From Rhodococcus sp. 06-462-5 (GTDB lineage: Bacteria > Actinomycetota > Actinomycetes > Mycobacteriales > Mycobacteriaceae): 64,000 bases of DNA. The stretch is taken from NCBI RefSeq assembly GCF_002258315.1, contig NZ_NOYD01000046.1, positions 197,638 to 261,637 on the forward strand. The letters run 5' to 3'. Below are positions 42,267-51,683 of the stretch, piece by piece. Below the pieces are notes generated by a model. The model searched no databases, was not told the origin of the DNA, and worked only from the letters and a program-made list of their open reading frames with translations. The position numbers and the translations under genes were made by a program. Each line of letters begins with the position of its first letter. The first letter of the stretch is position 1.

Positions 42267-43969
42267 GTTCCACCACAACGGCTTTGAGCCCGCAGTCCCG
42301 CGCTGATGCGTTGGCGCGGATGGAAGCCGAAGAGCTCGACATCCTGGTGATCGGCGGCGGCGTCGTCGGAGCGGGCACCGCACTCGACGCCGTCACGCGC
42401 GGACTGAAGGTCGGTCTGCTCGAAGCGCGTGACTACGCGGCCGGCACGTCCAGCCGCTCGAGCAAACTGTTTCACGGCGGTCTGCGCTACCTCGAGCAGT
42501 TCAACTTCGCGTTGGTGTTCGAGGCGCTGAAGGAGCGTTCGCTGGTACTGAACAAGCTGTGTCCGCACCTCGCTCGCCCGGTGCCGTTCATCTATCCGCT
42601 CGAGAAGGTGATCGACCGTCCGTACGTCGGACTCGGCATCGGCGTCTACGACGTCATGGGTGCCGGACGCGGCGTCCCGAGCCACCACAAGCACCTCGGC
42701 AAGAAGAAGACACTCGAGTCCTTCCCGTCCGGCAAGCGCTCGGCGATCCGCGGTGCGGTGAAGTTCTACGAGGGTCAGGTGGACGACGCCCGGCACACGA
42801 TGATGCTCGCCCGTACCGCGGCCGCCTACGGTGCGTTGTGCGCCAACAGCACTCGCGTCACGGGCTTCCTGCGTGAGGACGACAAGGTCGTCGGCGTCGT
42901 GGCGAGCGACCTCGAAACAGGACGCTCCTTCGAGGTCCGGGCCAAGCAGGTCATCAACGCGGCCGGTGTCTGGACCGACGAGGTGCAGCAGATGGTCGGT
43001 GGCCGTGGGCAGTTCCAGGTTCGCGCCTCCAAGGGCGTGCACCTGGTGGTGCCGCGCAATCGCATCAACAGTGCCACCGGCATCATCACCCGAACCGAGA
43101 AGAGTCTGCTGTTCGTCATCCCGTGGGGGAGCCACTGGATCATCGGTACCACCGATACCGACTGGAAGCTCGACCTGGCTCATCCGGCCGCGAGCCAGAG
43201 CGACATCGACTACATCCTGGGTCACGTGAACAAGTTGCTCGCCGATCCGTTGGACCGCACCGACGTCGTCGGTGTGTACGCCGGACTGCGACCGTTGTTG
43301 TTCGGCGAATCCGATTCCACCAGCACGCTCTCGCGTGAGCATGCGGTGTCCAGTCCGGTGCGCGGACTGACGGTGATCGCCGGTGGCAAGTACACCACCT
43401 ATCGCGTGATGGCCAAGGACGCAGTCGATTCCGCGGTCCACGGGCTCGAGCGGACGGTGCCGAAGTGTGTCACCGAGGACATTCCGCTCGTCGGTGCCGA
43501 CGGGTACCTCGGGGCGTTCAACTCCCGAGCCCTGACGGCCGAGCGCACCGGTATGCGCGTCTCACGCGTCGAGCATCTGCTCGGTCGGTACGGCACCCTG
43601 ATGGGTGAGCTGCTGGACTTGATCGACGCCGATCCGGAGCTCGGTAATCCTCTCGTGAGTGCACCGGAGTACCTCAAGGCAGAGGTGGTCTATGCGGCCA
43701 GTCACGAAGGCGCGCAACATCTCGACGACATTCTGACCCGTCGTACGCGCATCTCCATCGAGGTCCCCGACCGCGGTGAGGCAGCGGCCGAGGAAGTGGC
43801 GCATCTCGTCGCACCGATCCTCGGCTGGGATGCTCAGCACATTGCCGAAGAGGTGGAGCACTACCGCCTTCGTGTTCTGGCAGAACGTGATTCGCAGGAA
43901 CAGCCCGATGACGACACCGCCGACGCGGCGCGCCTCGGAGCGCCGGACGTGCGTCTCGGCGTGAGCTGA
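42263..43969 (+). CDS. glpD: Glycerol-3-phosphate dehydrogenase (FAD-dependent)
   Basis: 568 residues. FAD motif [20 protein letters not shown] near the N-terminus, [20 protein letters not shown] and [10 protein letters not shown] are GlpD signatures; the C-terminal helical domain completes the family length. It oxidises glycerol 3-phosphate to dihydroxyacetone phosphate at the membrane and passes electrons to quinone. Last gene of glpF-glpK-glpD. Confidence 0.94.
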   Translation: MSSTTTALSPQSRADALARMEAEELDILVIGGGVVGAGTALDAVTRGLKVGLLEARDYAAGTSSRSSKLFHGGLRYLEQFNFALVFEALKERSLVLNKLCPHLARPVPFIYPLEKVIDRPYVGLGIGVYDVMGAGRGVPSHHKHLGKKKTLESFPSGKRSAIRGAVKFYEGQVDDARHTMMLARTAAAYGALCANSTRVTGFLREDDKVVGVVASDLETGRSFEVRAKQVINAAGVWTDEVQQMVGGRGQFQVRASKGVHLVVPRNRINSATGIITRTEKSLLFVIPWGSHWIIGTTDTDWKLDLAHPAASQSDIDYILGHVNKLLADPLDRTDVVGVYAGLRPLLFGESDSTSTLSREHAVSSPVRGLTVIAGGKYTTYRVMAKDAVDSAVHGLERTVPKCVTEDIPLVGADGYLGAFNSRALTAERTGMRVSRVEHLLGRYGTLMGELLDLIDADPELGNPLVSAPEYLKAEVVYAASHEGAQHLDDILTRRTRISIEVPDRGEAAAEEVAHLVAPILGWDAQHIAEEVEHYRLRVLAERDSQEQPDDDTADAARLGAPDVRLGVS

Positions 43970-43974
43970 ATTTC

Positions 43975-44535
43975 TCAGCCCAGTGGTTCGGTGAGGTAGC
44001 GCCGCAGCGTCGGTCCTACCCACCGAACCAACTGCTCGTGGGTCATCTCGGCCAATGGAGGTACCGCGAGGATGTAGCGTCCGAACACCAGACCGAGTAC
44101 CTGGGTTCCTACTAGTGCGGCCCGCTCCGCATACCGATCCGGCGAGACTGCGGCCAGCGCCGGCGCGACCTGGGTGGCGAACACTTGCTGCATCGTCGTT
44201 GCCGCCGCGGCATTGGTAGCCGCAGCGCGCATCAGGGCGAGGAATGTTCCGTCTTCCTCCCAGACCTGAAAGAACCTGGGCATCAGCACTTCTGCAATGC
44301 GCTCCGGTGGGACGTGGGTCAGATCCGGAATGTCGAGTTCGAACGTGGCGGCCTCGGCGAACAACGCTTCCTTGGTTCGGAAATACCTGACGACCATCGC
44401 CGCGTCGACGCCCGCGGTGGCGGCGACGGATCGCATGGTGGTGCGGTCGTAGCCGTCGGCGGCGAATTGTGCACGGGCGGCGTCGAGGATGCGAGTGCGG
44501 GTGGCGGTTGCGGATCGTGGGGGGCGGTCAGCCAT
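43975..44535 (-). CDS. TetR-family regulator of the adjacent flavoprotein monooxygenase
   Basis: 186 residues, HTH at about 30-50 (MRSVAATAGVDAAMVVRYF), with a TetR C-terminal domain of the group that has VGTQVLGLVFGRYILAVPPL. It is divergent from the rifampicin-monooxygenase-like gene. Two identical-format palindromes (GTCAAC-N4-GTTGAC) lie between, so it is probably an autoregulated repressor of that gene. It ends 5 bp from the glpD stop (convergent). Confidence 0.85.
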   Translation of the reverse strand: MADRPPRSATATRTRILDAARAQFAADGYDRTTMRSVAATAGVDAAMVVRYFRTKEALFAEAATFELDIPDLTHVPPERIAEVLMPRFFQVWEEDGTFLALMRAAATNAAAATTMQQVFATQVAPALAAVSPDRYAERAALVGTQVLGLVFGRYILAVPPLAEMTHEQLVRWVGPTLRRYLTEPLG

Positions 44536-44548
44536 CCTCGTAGCCTAA

Positions 44549-44609
44549 GTCAACGTGTGTTGACCCCTTTGCGCGGTGGGTCTATGGTCGGAAGTCAACA
44601 ACCGTTGAC
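44549..44609. promoter_or_regulatory. Two GTCAAC-N4-GTTGAC operators
   Basis: GTCAAC-GTGT-GTTGAC (44549-44564) and GTCAAC-AACC-GTTGAC (44594-44609) are both perfect 6+6 inverted repeats, starting 45 bp apart (about four helical turns). One lies near each divergent start. They fit a TetR dimer binding once for each promoter. Confidence 0.78.
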
Positions 44610-44639
44610 CGCCGAGTTCGGACCCCCAGGGAGCGCGCC

Positions 44640-46073
44640 ATGAATCAGTCCGATGTCCTCGTTGTCGGAGCCGGCCCTGCCGGGTGCATGGTGGCAGGCG
44701 AACTCGCGCGGGCCGGTCGCTCGGTGACGGTGCTGGAGAAACATGCAGCGCCTTCGCCGTTGTCGCGCGCGTTCGGCGTGCATGCGCGAACCCTCGAGAT
44801 CCTGGACAGCCGAGGGATGGCGGATGCGCTACTGGCGAACGGAACACGTGCGCGGGGGTTGAAGCTGTGGAACGGACTGGAACTCGACCTCGGTGTGTTG
44901 CCGTCGTCGTTCCCGTTTCTGCTGGTCACACCTCAGAGCAACGTCGACCGGGTGCTCGAATCGAACGCCCGTGAGCACGGTGCCCGCATCCTGCGCGGGG
45001 TGACGGTGCGCGGTCTGGTGCAGCGCGGCGACGGTGTGACTGTGCACGGCAGGGACGCCGAAGGTCGCGAGCAACAGTGGACGGCCCGGTACGTGGTGGG
45101 TGCCGACGGAGTGCACAGCACCGTCCGAACTGCGATCGGACTGGACTTTCCCGGCAAGGAGTTGCTTCGCTCGATCATGCTGGCGGATGTGCGGTTGACC
45201 GATCCTCCCAACGGTCTGATCAACGTCGACGCAGGAACGGACTGTTTCGCCTTCGTGGCTCCGTTCGGAGACGGGTGGTTCCGTGTCATCGCCTGGGATC
45301 GCACAGACGGCGCGGCAGAGTCCGAACCGGTCGACGAATCCAGACTGCGTGCAGTGTTACGCCGTGCGGTCGGTACCGACTACGGCTGGAGTGAAGTTCG
45401 ATGGAGTTCGCGATTCGCCTGCGACGAACGGCAGGTTTCGCGATACCGAGAGGGCCGCGTGTTCCTCGTGGGCGATGCGGCACACGTGCATTCGCCTGCG
45501 GGCGGGCAGGGCATGAACACGGGAATCCAGGACGCGATGAACCTCGGCTGGAAGCTGGCAGCCGTCCTCGGCGGTGCCGATCAGAAGATTCTCGACACCT
45601 ATCACGACGAGCGGCACCCAGTGGGAAAGCTGGTGTTGCGCAGTAGCGGCGCGACGATTCGCATGTTGTTGCTGCGCTCGGTGGTAGCGCGGACGTTGCG
45701 CAACATCGTCTCCGCACGGGTGCTTCGTAGACAACGTGCCGTCGGCAGGATAGCCGGGATGTTCTCCGGTGTTTCGATCTCGTATGCTCGCCGACGTGGC
45801 GAGCACCCGCTGGTCGGCCGGCGCGCAGTGCAGATACCCCTCATCGACGGCACCGTCACCACGGCGCTGCGCGACACCGCTTTTCTGATGATCGGCGAGA
45901 ACGATTGCAGCCGAACGGATATCCCCCGCCGAGCCGACCACGGTCCGGCAGTCCTCGTCCGGCCCGATGGATACATCGCATGGGCCGGACGATCGGACTC
46001 GAATCGATGGCAGGCTGTTCGAGACCGGTGGACAGCAGAGTGTTCCGCCTCGATCAGCCCTGCAGCAACGTGA
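44640..46073 (+). CDS. Class A flavoprotein monooxygenase, rifampicin-monooxygenase-like
   Basis: 477 residues. GAGPAG at about 10-15, SRAFGVHARTLEILDSRGM, the GADGVHS motif and FLVGDAAHVHSPAGGQGMNTG follow the RIFMO/Iri and polyketide-hydroxylase group, and the length matches RIFMO (473). That family hydroxylates large aromatic compounds, including rifamycins in Nocardia and Rhodococcus. Solo location with a dedicated TetR repressor is typical of a drug- or polyketide-inactivating enzyme. The 3' end overlaps the convergent glgX by 20 bp. Actual substrate unproven. Confidence 0.78.
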   Translation: MNQSDVLVVGAGPAGCMVAGELARAGRSVTVLEKHAAPSPLSRAFGVHARTLEILDSRGMADALLANGTRARGLKLWNGLELDLGVLPSSFPFLLVTPQSNVDRVLESNAREHGARILRGVTVRGLVQRGDGVTVHGRDAEGREQQWTARYVVGADGVHSTVRTAIGLDFPGKELLRSIMLADVRLTDPPNGLINVDAGTDCFAFVAPFGDGWFRVIAWDRTDGAAESEPVDESRLRAVLRRAVGTDYGWSEVRWSSRFACDERQVSRYREGRVFLVGDAAHVHSPAGGQGMNTGIQDAMNLGWKLAAVLGGADQKILDTYHDERHPVGKLVLRSSGATIRMLLLRSVVARTLRNIVSARVLRRQRAVGRIAGMFSGVSISYARRRGEHPLVGRRAVQIPLIDGTVTTALRDTAFLMIGENDCSRTDIPRRADHGPAVLVRPDGYIAWAGRSDSNRWQAVRDRWTAECSASISPAAT

Positions 46074-48096
46074 ACGAATGCTCGCGGATCAGGATGGACG
46101 GGCCACCGGCCTCGTACGCCTGATCGGGGTCGCTCGAGGTCGACTGAGTCCACGTGCCCTTCGGCAGAGTGAATTCCACGGCTCCGGGTGAGGCGTTGAC
46201 CATCCACGCGAACGAGGCATCACTTTCCCCGGCGCGCATGAGGACCAGAATGCTGTGGGCGTTGCCGTCGGACCAATCCTCGTCGGACAGCTTCTCGCCG
46301 TCGGCGCGATAGAAGTCGACGGTGTCCGGGCCGGCTCCCTCCTCGTCGGAATCGCTGTCGTGCCGGAACCAGGTGGGGCGCAGTGCCGGGTGCTCGGTGC
46401 GAAGCGCGATGAGGTGGGTGGTGAAGTCGATGAGGTCCTGATCGGCTGTGCTCCAATCGAACCAGGAGACCTCGTTGTCCTGGCAGTAGGCATTGTTGTT
46501 GCCGTTCTGCGTCCGGCCGAGCTCGTCGCCGCCGAGGATCATCGGCACACCGGCCGAGAGCAGCAGTGTCGCAAGGTGATTGCGTTGCTGGCGAGCCCGC
46601 AATGCGTTGACACCCTCGTCGTCGGTCGGGCCCTCGGCACCGCAACCCCATGAGCGGTTGTCGGATTCGCCGTCCTGGCTGTCCTCGCCGTTCTCCTCGT
46701 TGTGTTTGTCGTCGTAGGAGTTCAGGTCGGCCAACGTGAAGCCGTCGTGTGCGGTGATGAAGTTGACGCTGGCCAACGTGGGACGACGGGTGCTCTCGTA
46801 GACGTCCGGGCTGCCGGTGACACGTTGCGCCAGTGCAGGCAGCGCCCCGCTCTCGCCGCGCCAGAAATCGCGAACGTCGTCGCGGAACTTTCCGTTCCAC
46901 TCCGACCAACGCGCCGGGAAGCCGCCCACCTGGTAGCCCTGGGTGTCCCACGGTTCGGCGATGAGCTTGACCGGCGCGAGCGTCGGATCCTGATGCACGA
47001 GGCTGAGGAACGCACTGTGCACGTCGAGGTCCGAGTCCTGACGAGTCAGGGTGCTGGCCAGGTCGAAGCGGAAGCCATCGACGTGCATCTCGGTTACCCA
47101 GTAGCGCAGTGAGTCGAGGATGAGTGCCAGAGCGGCGGGGTGACCGACGTTGAGGCTGTTGCCGGTACCGGTGGTGTCGTAGTACGCGCTCCGGTCGTCG
47201 TCGACGAGTCGGTAGTGCGAGCCGTTGTCGATTCCCTTGAGCGAGAGGGTCGGTCCGAGATGGTTGCCCTCGGCGGTGTGGTTGTAGACGACGTCGAGAA
47301 TGACCTCGATGCCGTTGTCGTGCATGGCTTTGACCAAGGCCTTGAACTCGTCCACCTGGCCGCCGGTGTCGCCGGTGCTGCTGTACTCGTTGTGCGGGGC
47401 GAAGAAGCCGATGGAGTTGTAGCCCCAGTAATTGCGACGGCCCTCCTCCAGCAGATGCGAATCCTGAACGAACTGGTGGATCGGCAGCAGTTCCACTGCC
47501 GTAACGCCGATTCGTTTCAGATGTGCGATGGCTGCGGGGTGTGCCAGTCCGGCGTAGGTGCCGCGAATGTCCTCGGGCACATCGGGATTGGTGGCGGTGA
47601 ATCCCTTGACGTGCACCTCGTAGACGACCGTCTTGTCCAACGGTGTGCGCGGTGACTCGTCTCCCGACCAATCGAAGTTCGATTGCACAGCAACGGAATA
47701 CGGCATGTACGGTGCCGAATCCTCGTCGTTGCGGGTCTCCGGCTCGTCGTGCAGATGCGAGAAGACCGACTCGTTCCAGTCGACCTGACCGGTGATGGCG
47801 GTGGCGTACGGGTCGAGGAGCAACTTCGCCGAGTTGTGCCGCAGCCCCGACGCGGGGTCCCACGGACCGTCGACGCGCAGACCGTACCGCGCTCCCGGGG
47901 TGACGTCGGGAACCAGATCGTGAAAGACGTGACCGGTGCGCTGCGTCAAAAGCGTTGTACTGCGCTCTGTTCCGTCGTCGTTCAATACGACCACAGAGAC
48001 CGAGTCCGCTGTTTCGGAGTAGACGGCAAGGTTGGCACCGTCGTTCGACAGACGTGAGACGCCCAAGGGGTACGGGAGACTGGATGAGGAGGGCAT
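46054..48096 (-). CDS. glgX: Glycogen debranching enzyme (isoamylase type)
   Basis: 680 residues: an N-terminal carbohydrate-binding beta domain (about 8-100), a GH13 barrel with YEVHVKGFT, VILDVVYNHTAEGN, catalytic Asp in HVDGFRFDLAST, Glu in KLIAEPWD and the ITAHDGFTLADL region, and a C-terminal beta domain. It hydrolyses alpha-1,6 branches in phosphorylase-trimmed glycogen. The gene appears monocistronic. An Asp/Glu-rich stretch (HNEENGEDSQDGESDNRSWG) is typical of actinobacterial GlgX. Confidence 0.92.
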   Translation of the reverse strand: MPSSSSLPYPLGVSRLSNDGANLAVYSETADSVSVVVLNDDGTERSTTLLTQRTGHVFHDLVPDVTPGARYGLRVDGPWDPASGLRHNSAKLLLDPYATAITGQVDWNESVFSHLHDEPETRNDEDSAPYMPYSVAVQSNFDWSGDESPRTPLDKTVVYEVHVKGFTATNPDVPEDIRGTYAGLAHPAAIAHLKRIGVTAVELLPIHQFVQDSHLLEEGRRNYWGYNSIGFFAPHNEYSSTGDTGGQVDEFKALVKAMHDNGIEVILDVVYNHTAEGNHLGPTLSLKGIDNGSHYRLVDDDRSAYYDTTGTGNSLNVGHPAALALILDSLRYWVTEMHVDGFRFDLASTLTRQDSDLDVHSAFLSLVHQDPTLAPVKLIAEPWDTQGYQVGGFPARWSEWNGKFRDDVRDFWRGESGALPALAQRVTGSPDVYESTRRPTLASVNFITAHDGFTLADLNSYDDKHNEENGEDSQDGESDNRSWGCGAEGPTDDEGVNALRARQQRNHLATLLLSAGVPMILGGDELGRTQNGNNNAYCQDNEVSWFDWSTADQDLIDFTTHLIALRTEHPALRPTWFRHDSDSDEEGAGPDTVDFYRADGEKLSDEDWSDGNAHSILVLMRAGESDASFAWMVNASPGAVEFTLPKGTWTQSTSSDPDQAYEAGGPSILIREHSFTLLQG

Positions 48097-48218
48097 GACT
48101 GCGGCTGTACCCCCGCGCGGGGTGTGCGAAACGCCTGCATACCGGTCGTTCGGCTAGTATCGACGGCTAGGTTGCGCCCGCTGGACACCGGCGGCCGCAA
48201 GTGACTAAGGACGATGCG

Positions 48219-50600
48219 ATGACTTCCCTACGACCCGATGCCGGTTCGGCCCGCCTGGACGAGCTGTTTCCGGGTGACAACGCGACCGACGCCAGGTTTC
48301 GGGAACTGGACTGGGCGGCGACCGAGTTGGGGCCGGTGGACCAGTGGCCGCAAGAGTTGATCACCGCGATTCGCACCGTCATGCCGTCGACGATTCCGAT
48401 GCTGATCTGGTGGGGTCCTCACCTGGTGCAGATCTTCAACCACACGTACACCGACTTCCTCGGGGACAAGTTCCCCGCGGCCGCAGCGCAGCCGGCCAAG
48501 GTCTGTTGGGCGGAGATCTGGGACGAGATCGGAGAGTTGGCCCGACAGGTCGTCGACGGCGGCACGGCAGTGCACGGTGCTCGCCAACGGTTCATGATGA
48601 ACCGGTACGGATTCCTCGAAGAGACGTACTTCACTTTCTCCTACAGCCCGATCCACGGTCCCGGGCGCGCGGTCCTCGGCGTGTTCGTCGCCACGTCGGA
48701 GGTCACCCAGCAGGTGCTCGGTGACCGTCGTATGCAGGCGTTGTTGAGCCTGGGGACGCTGACAGGCATCGACACCGACGGTGCCGAGGACATCTGCCGG
48801 GCAGCCGTGGGTGCGCTCGCGGCCGAAGCATCGGAGTTTCCGCTCGTCTCCGGTTACCTCCGCGAAGGCATGAATGCGGACGGCCGTGTCGAGTGTGTCG
48901 TGACCGGCGGCGACGTCGGCTACGAGCGCTCGACGTGGGAGTGCGCCGATCTCGCCCGGGTCGCCGACGGCGCAGTGGCCGTGGCGACGGTCGGCGTGGA
49001 CGGCAACGTTCCTCGGGCCGTCGTCGTGCCGTTGACGATGGCAGGCCGTGTGCAGCCGGTCGGTGCGCTGCTGATCGGGGTGAGCAGCCACCGAGTGATC
49101 GACGATGCCTTCACCTCGTTCTGTGGCGTCGTGGCCGAACGCGTATCGACTGCGCTGACCGCCTCCCAGGCCTTCGAGATGGAGCGGCAACGCGTCGTGG
49201 CGCTGGCCGAGGCCGATGCGGCGAAGACGCGGCTGCTCGAAACCGTTGGGCACGAATTCCGAACACCGCTGACCCTTCTCGCCGGTCCGCTGGACTCGGT
49301 ACGCGAGAGTGCTTCCTCGCAGTTGAGCGAACCCGATCGGCAATCCCTCGACGTGGTCCACCGCGCATCGGTACGACTACGCCGACTCGTCGACGATCTG
49401 ATGGATGCCGTCAGCGCCGACGCGGGCCGACTCGAGGCCCGTCTCGAACCCACCGATCTCACGGCGGTGACGCGTGACTGCGCGACGCTGTTCGCGACGG
49501 TGGCGTCGGACCGCGGTCTCGACCTGGAAGTCGATACGTCCGAGGACGTCGTCGTGCTCAGCGACGGCGAGATGTGGTCGAAGATCGTGTTCAACCTCGT
49601 CGCGAACGCCATCAAGTACACCCCCACGGGCCGGGTGTCGGTGCGTCTGAGGGCCGAGACCGACACCGTTCGGCTCGTGATCGCCGATACCGGGCTCGGA
49701 ATCCCCGAAGACGATCTGTCGCGCATCTTCGATCGATTCCACCGGGTCGAGCACGCGGGAGCGCGCAGTATCGAAGGGTTCGGCATCGGGCTCGCGCTGG
49801 TATCGGACCTGCTCACAGCCCTGAACGGGCATGTGGATGTCGACAGCGAGGTGGGCATCGGGAGCACGTTCACCGTGGTCGTGCCCCGGGTGCCGGTCGA
49901 GGCCGCGGTGCCCGTCGACCGTCCGGCAACACCGACCGATTCGGTGTCGGCGATCTTCGTGGCCCACGAATCGACGCAGGCGACGCCCGATCGAGCGGAC
50001 ATTCTGCTCGTCGAGGACAACGTCGACATGCGCAACTACCTGCTGAGGCTGCTGACCGAGGAAGGGTGGTCGGTCGCCACCGCAGGCGACATCGACACCG
50101 CACTCGATCGGGCGCGATCGACGAGACCGGGGCTGGTGTTGTCCGATGTGATGCTTCCCGGCCGCAGCGGCCTGGACCTGGTCGACGACATACGGCGTGA
50201 CGACATGCTGAAGCGAGTGCCGGTCATCCTGCTGACCGCGCGAGCGGGAACGGACTTCGTGCTCGACGGCCTCGGACGCGGGGCGGAGGACTACATCGTC
50301 AAACCGTTCCACGATCGGGAACTCGTGGCCCGAGTGCGCGTTCATCTCGAATTGTCCCGGATGCGTGAACAACTGATCGACGAAAGCGACAACCAGGCGT
50401 CGACGCTTCGCGCGGCCCTCGACACCCGCGGAACGATCGGCCGCGCAGTCGGAATCCTGATGTCGGTCTACCGCATCGACGAAGATGCCGCGTTCACCCA
50501 GCTGACCGAACTGTCGCAGAACTCCAACCGCAAGACCCGCGACCTGGCAGCCATGATCGTCGACGACTTCACCGCCGGGCTCGGCCGAGAGCGTCAGTGA
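48219..50600 (+). CDS. Hybrid histidine kinase with C-terminal receiver and ANTAR domain
   Basis: 793 residues from the ATG at 48219 (AAGGAC 7 bp upstream; a GTG at 48201 is the alternative). Order: PAS-like sensor (about 30-170, LIWWGPHLVQIFNHTYTDFLG), GAF-like region (about 175-320), HisKA with His345 (ETVGHEFRTPLT), HATPase (NAIKYTPTGR, ADTGLGIPEDD, GFGIGLALV), receiver with phospho-acceptor Asp643 (LVLSDVMLPGRSG), and an ANTAR domain at about 724-787 (GRAVGILMSVYRIDEDAAF, NRKTRDLA). No transmembrane segment, so it senses in the cytoplasm. ANTAR binds RNA and prevents transcription termination. The combination in one chain is unusual. Confidence 0.85.
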   Translation: MTSLRPDAGSARLDELFPGDNATDARFRELDWAATELGPVDQWPQELITAIRTVMPSTIPMLIWWGPHLVQIFNHTYTDFLGDKFPAAAAQPAKVCWAEIWDEIGELARQVVDGGTAVHGARQRFMMNRYGFLEETYFTFSYSPIHGPGRAVLGVFVATSEVTQQVLGDRRMQALLSLGTLTGIDTDGAEDICRAAVGALAAEASEFPLVSGYLREGMNADGRVECVVTGGDVGYERSTWECADLARVADGAVAVATVGVDGNVPRAVVVPLTMAGRVQPVGALLIGVSSHRVIDDAFTSFCGVVAERVSTALTASQAFEMERQRVVALAEADAAKTRLLETVGHEFRTPLTLLAGPLDSVRESASSQLSEPDRQSLDVVHRASVRLRRLVDDLMDAVSADAGRLEARLEPTDLTAVTRDCATLFATVASDRGLDLEVDTSEDVVVLSDGEMWSKIVFNLVANAIKYTPTGRVSVRLRAETDTVRLVIADTGLGIPEDDLSRIFDRFHRVEHAGARSIEGFGIGLALVSDLLTALNGHVDVDSEVGIGSTFTVVVPRVPVEAAVPVDRPATPTDSVSAIFVAHESTQATPDRADILLVEDNVDMRNYLLRLLTEEGWSVATAGDIDTALDRARSTRPGLVLSDVMLPGRSGLDLVDDIRRDDMLKRVPVILLTARAGTDFVLDGLGRGAEDYIVKPFHDRELVARVRVHLELSRMREQLIDESDNQASTLRAALDTRGTIGRAVGILMSVYRIDEDAAFTQLTELSQNSNRKTRDLAAMIVDDFTAGLGRERQ

Positions 50601-50974
50601 TTGCGACGGTAGTTCTCGCGTTCCCGTTCCAGTTCGGCGGTCTTCTTCTCGCTCTTCAGATCGGCCGGAAGTCCGTGGATCTCGAGGCGTCGGGCACGGT
50701 TCTGCTCCATGTACGCCGCCGTGTAGAACAGCGCGAGCAGCAGACTGAGCAACACCATCGAGGCGCGTAGCCAGATCGCTCCGGGGAAGAGGACGAAGAA
50801 TCCGATGAAGATCGGCAGGAACGGAATCATCGATCGCAGGATGTGACGGGGCGTCGCACCCGGCCCGACGAGATCGCGTCGGACCCAGCCCTGGAACTCG
50901 TCGGGGAGTTTGCGGCCGAGGACGGCGTAACCCAGCCATTGGCCGAGGGGCGGGCGAGTCGGGCGAGTGTTCAC
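50594..50974 (-). CDS. DUF5313-type small membrane protein
   Basis: 126 residues with two central membrane segments (about 50-68 and 70-92) and a charged C-terminus rich in Lys, Glu and Arg. The N-terminal RPPLGQWLGYAVLGRKLP and WVRRDLVGPG are the DUF5313 pattern of mycolic-acid actinobacteria. The GTG start overlaps the stop of the MarR gene (GTGA, 50971-50974). The 3' end overlaps the histidine kinase gene by 7 bp. Function unknown. Confidence 0.78.
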   Translation of the reverse strand: MNTRPTRPPLGQWLGYAVLGRKLPDEFQGWVRRDLVGPGATPRHILRSMIPFLPIFIGFFVLFPGAIWLRASMVLLSLLLALFYTAAYMEQNRARRLEIHGLPADLKSEKKTAELERERENYRRNH

Positions 50975-51423
50975 GACAGTGCTCCTGCTGCGATGGCCGC
51001 GTCGTTGACGCGGGAGAGGACGCGTCGCAGTTCGTCGAGCTCGGCGAGTGACGCGCCGAGCTTCGCCACGACGGCGGGTGGAATTTTCTCGGCCTTCTTG
51101 CGGAGCGCGGCCCCGGCCGGGGTGAGCGCGACGAGCAGAACGCGCTCGTCCTCGGCGCTTCGATTGCGGGTGAGCAACCCCATCGACTCCAGACGCTTGA
51201 GCAGCGGCGAGAGGGTGGGGGAGTCGAGCTGCAGTGCCGATCCGATGGCTTTGACCGACATCGGCGACTCGCCCCACAGCGCCAGCATCACCAGATACTG
51301 CGGATGCGTCAGTCCCATCGGCTCGAGCAGTGGCCGATACACCGACAGCACGGCACGGTTGGCGACGGCGAGTGCAAAGCAGACCTGTCGATCGAGTGCG
51401 AGTGGATCTTCGGCGGTGGCCAC
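50971..51423 (-). CDS. MarR-family regulator (OhrR-like)
   Basis: 150 residues from the GTG at 51423. The start region (LALDRQVCFALAVANRAVL, LTHPQYLVMLALW) is the OhrR pattern with a conserved N-terminal Cys, the peroxide-sensing residue in OhrR. The winged helix follows (SPLLKRLESMGLLTR). No ohr gene is nearby. A perfect TTAGTGCACTAA palindrome lies 24 bp upstream. It likely senses oxidants and represses itself together with the DUF5313 gene it is coupled to; other targets are unknown. Confidence 0.78.
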   Translation of the reverse strand: MATAEDPLALDRQVCFALAVANRAVLSVYRPLLEPMGLTHPQYLVMLALWGESPMSVKAIGSALQLDSPTLSPLLKRLESMGLLTRNRSAEDERVLLVALTPAGAALRKKAEKIPPAVVAKLGASLAELDELRRVLSRVNDAAIAAGALS

Positions 51424-51446
51424 GGGGGCCAGGCTACCAGAATTGG

Positions 51447-51458
51447 TTAGTGCACTAA
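51447..51458. promoter_or_regulatory. TTAGTGCACTAA palindrome, likely MarR operator
   Basis: A perfect 12-bp palindrome just upstream of the MarR start, extended to GGTTAGTGCACTAATC and followed by a further TTAG half-site. Rest of this 260-bp gap (51424-51683): no gene seen; it includes the leader of the secreted esterase gene. Confidence 0.6.
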
Positions 51459-51683
51459 TCATTAGTGGACGATGCGATGTCGAAAGTCGGTACCCGGTGC
51501 CCGAAAGATGTTGCAAAGAAGGGCAAATGCTCGTGCGGTGAGGTGTTGTCAGAGTCCCGGTCGGTCCGAATCGGATGGATTGGCGTTCGGCATTCCATCC
51601 GGTCGGTTGCTGTGCAATGCTCCATGCAATTCGCCATTTCGTTGTGACAAATCCCGCCCTGTGACAATCCCGAGAGGATCGCC

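Noticed and set aside
41142-43441. Long minus-strand frames under glpK and glpD
   Set aside because: They are antisense to two unmistakable genes and show no motif; composition is that of shadow frames.
46220-47863. A 547-codon minus-strand frame inside glgX
   Set aside because: It is a different frame within a gene whose own frame has all GH13 catalytic motifs.
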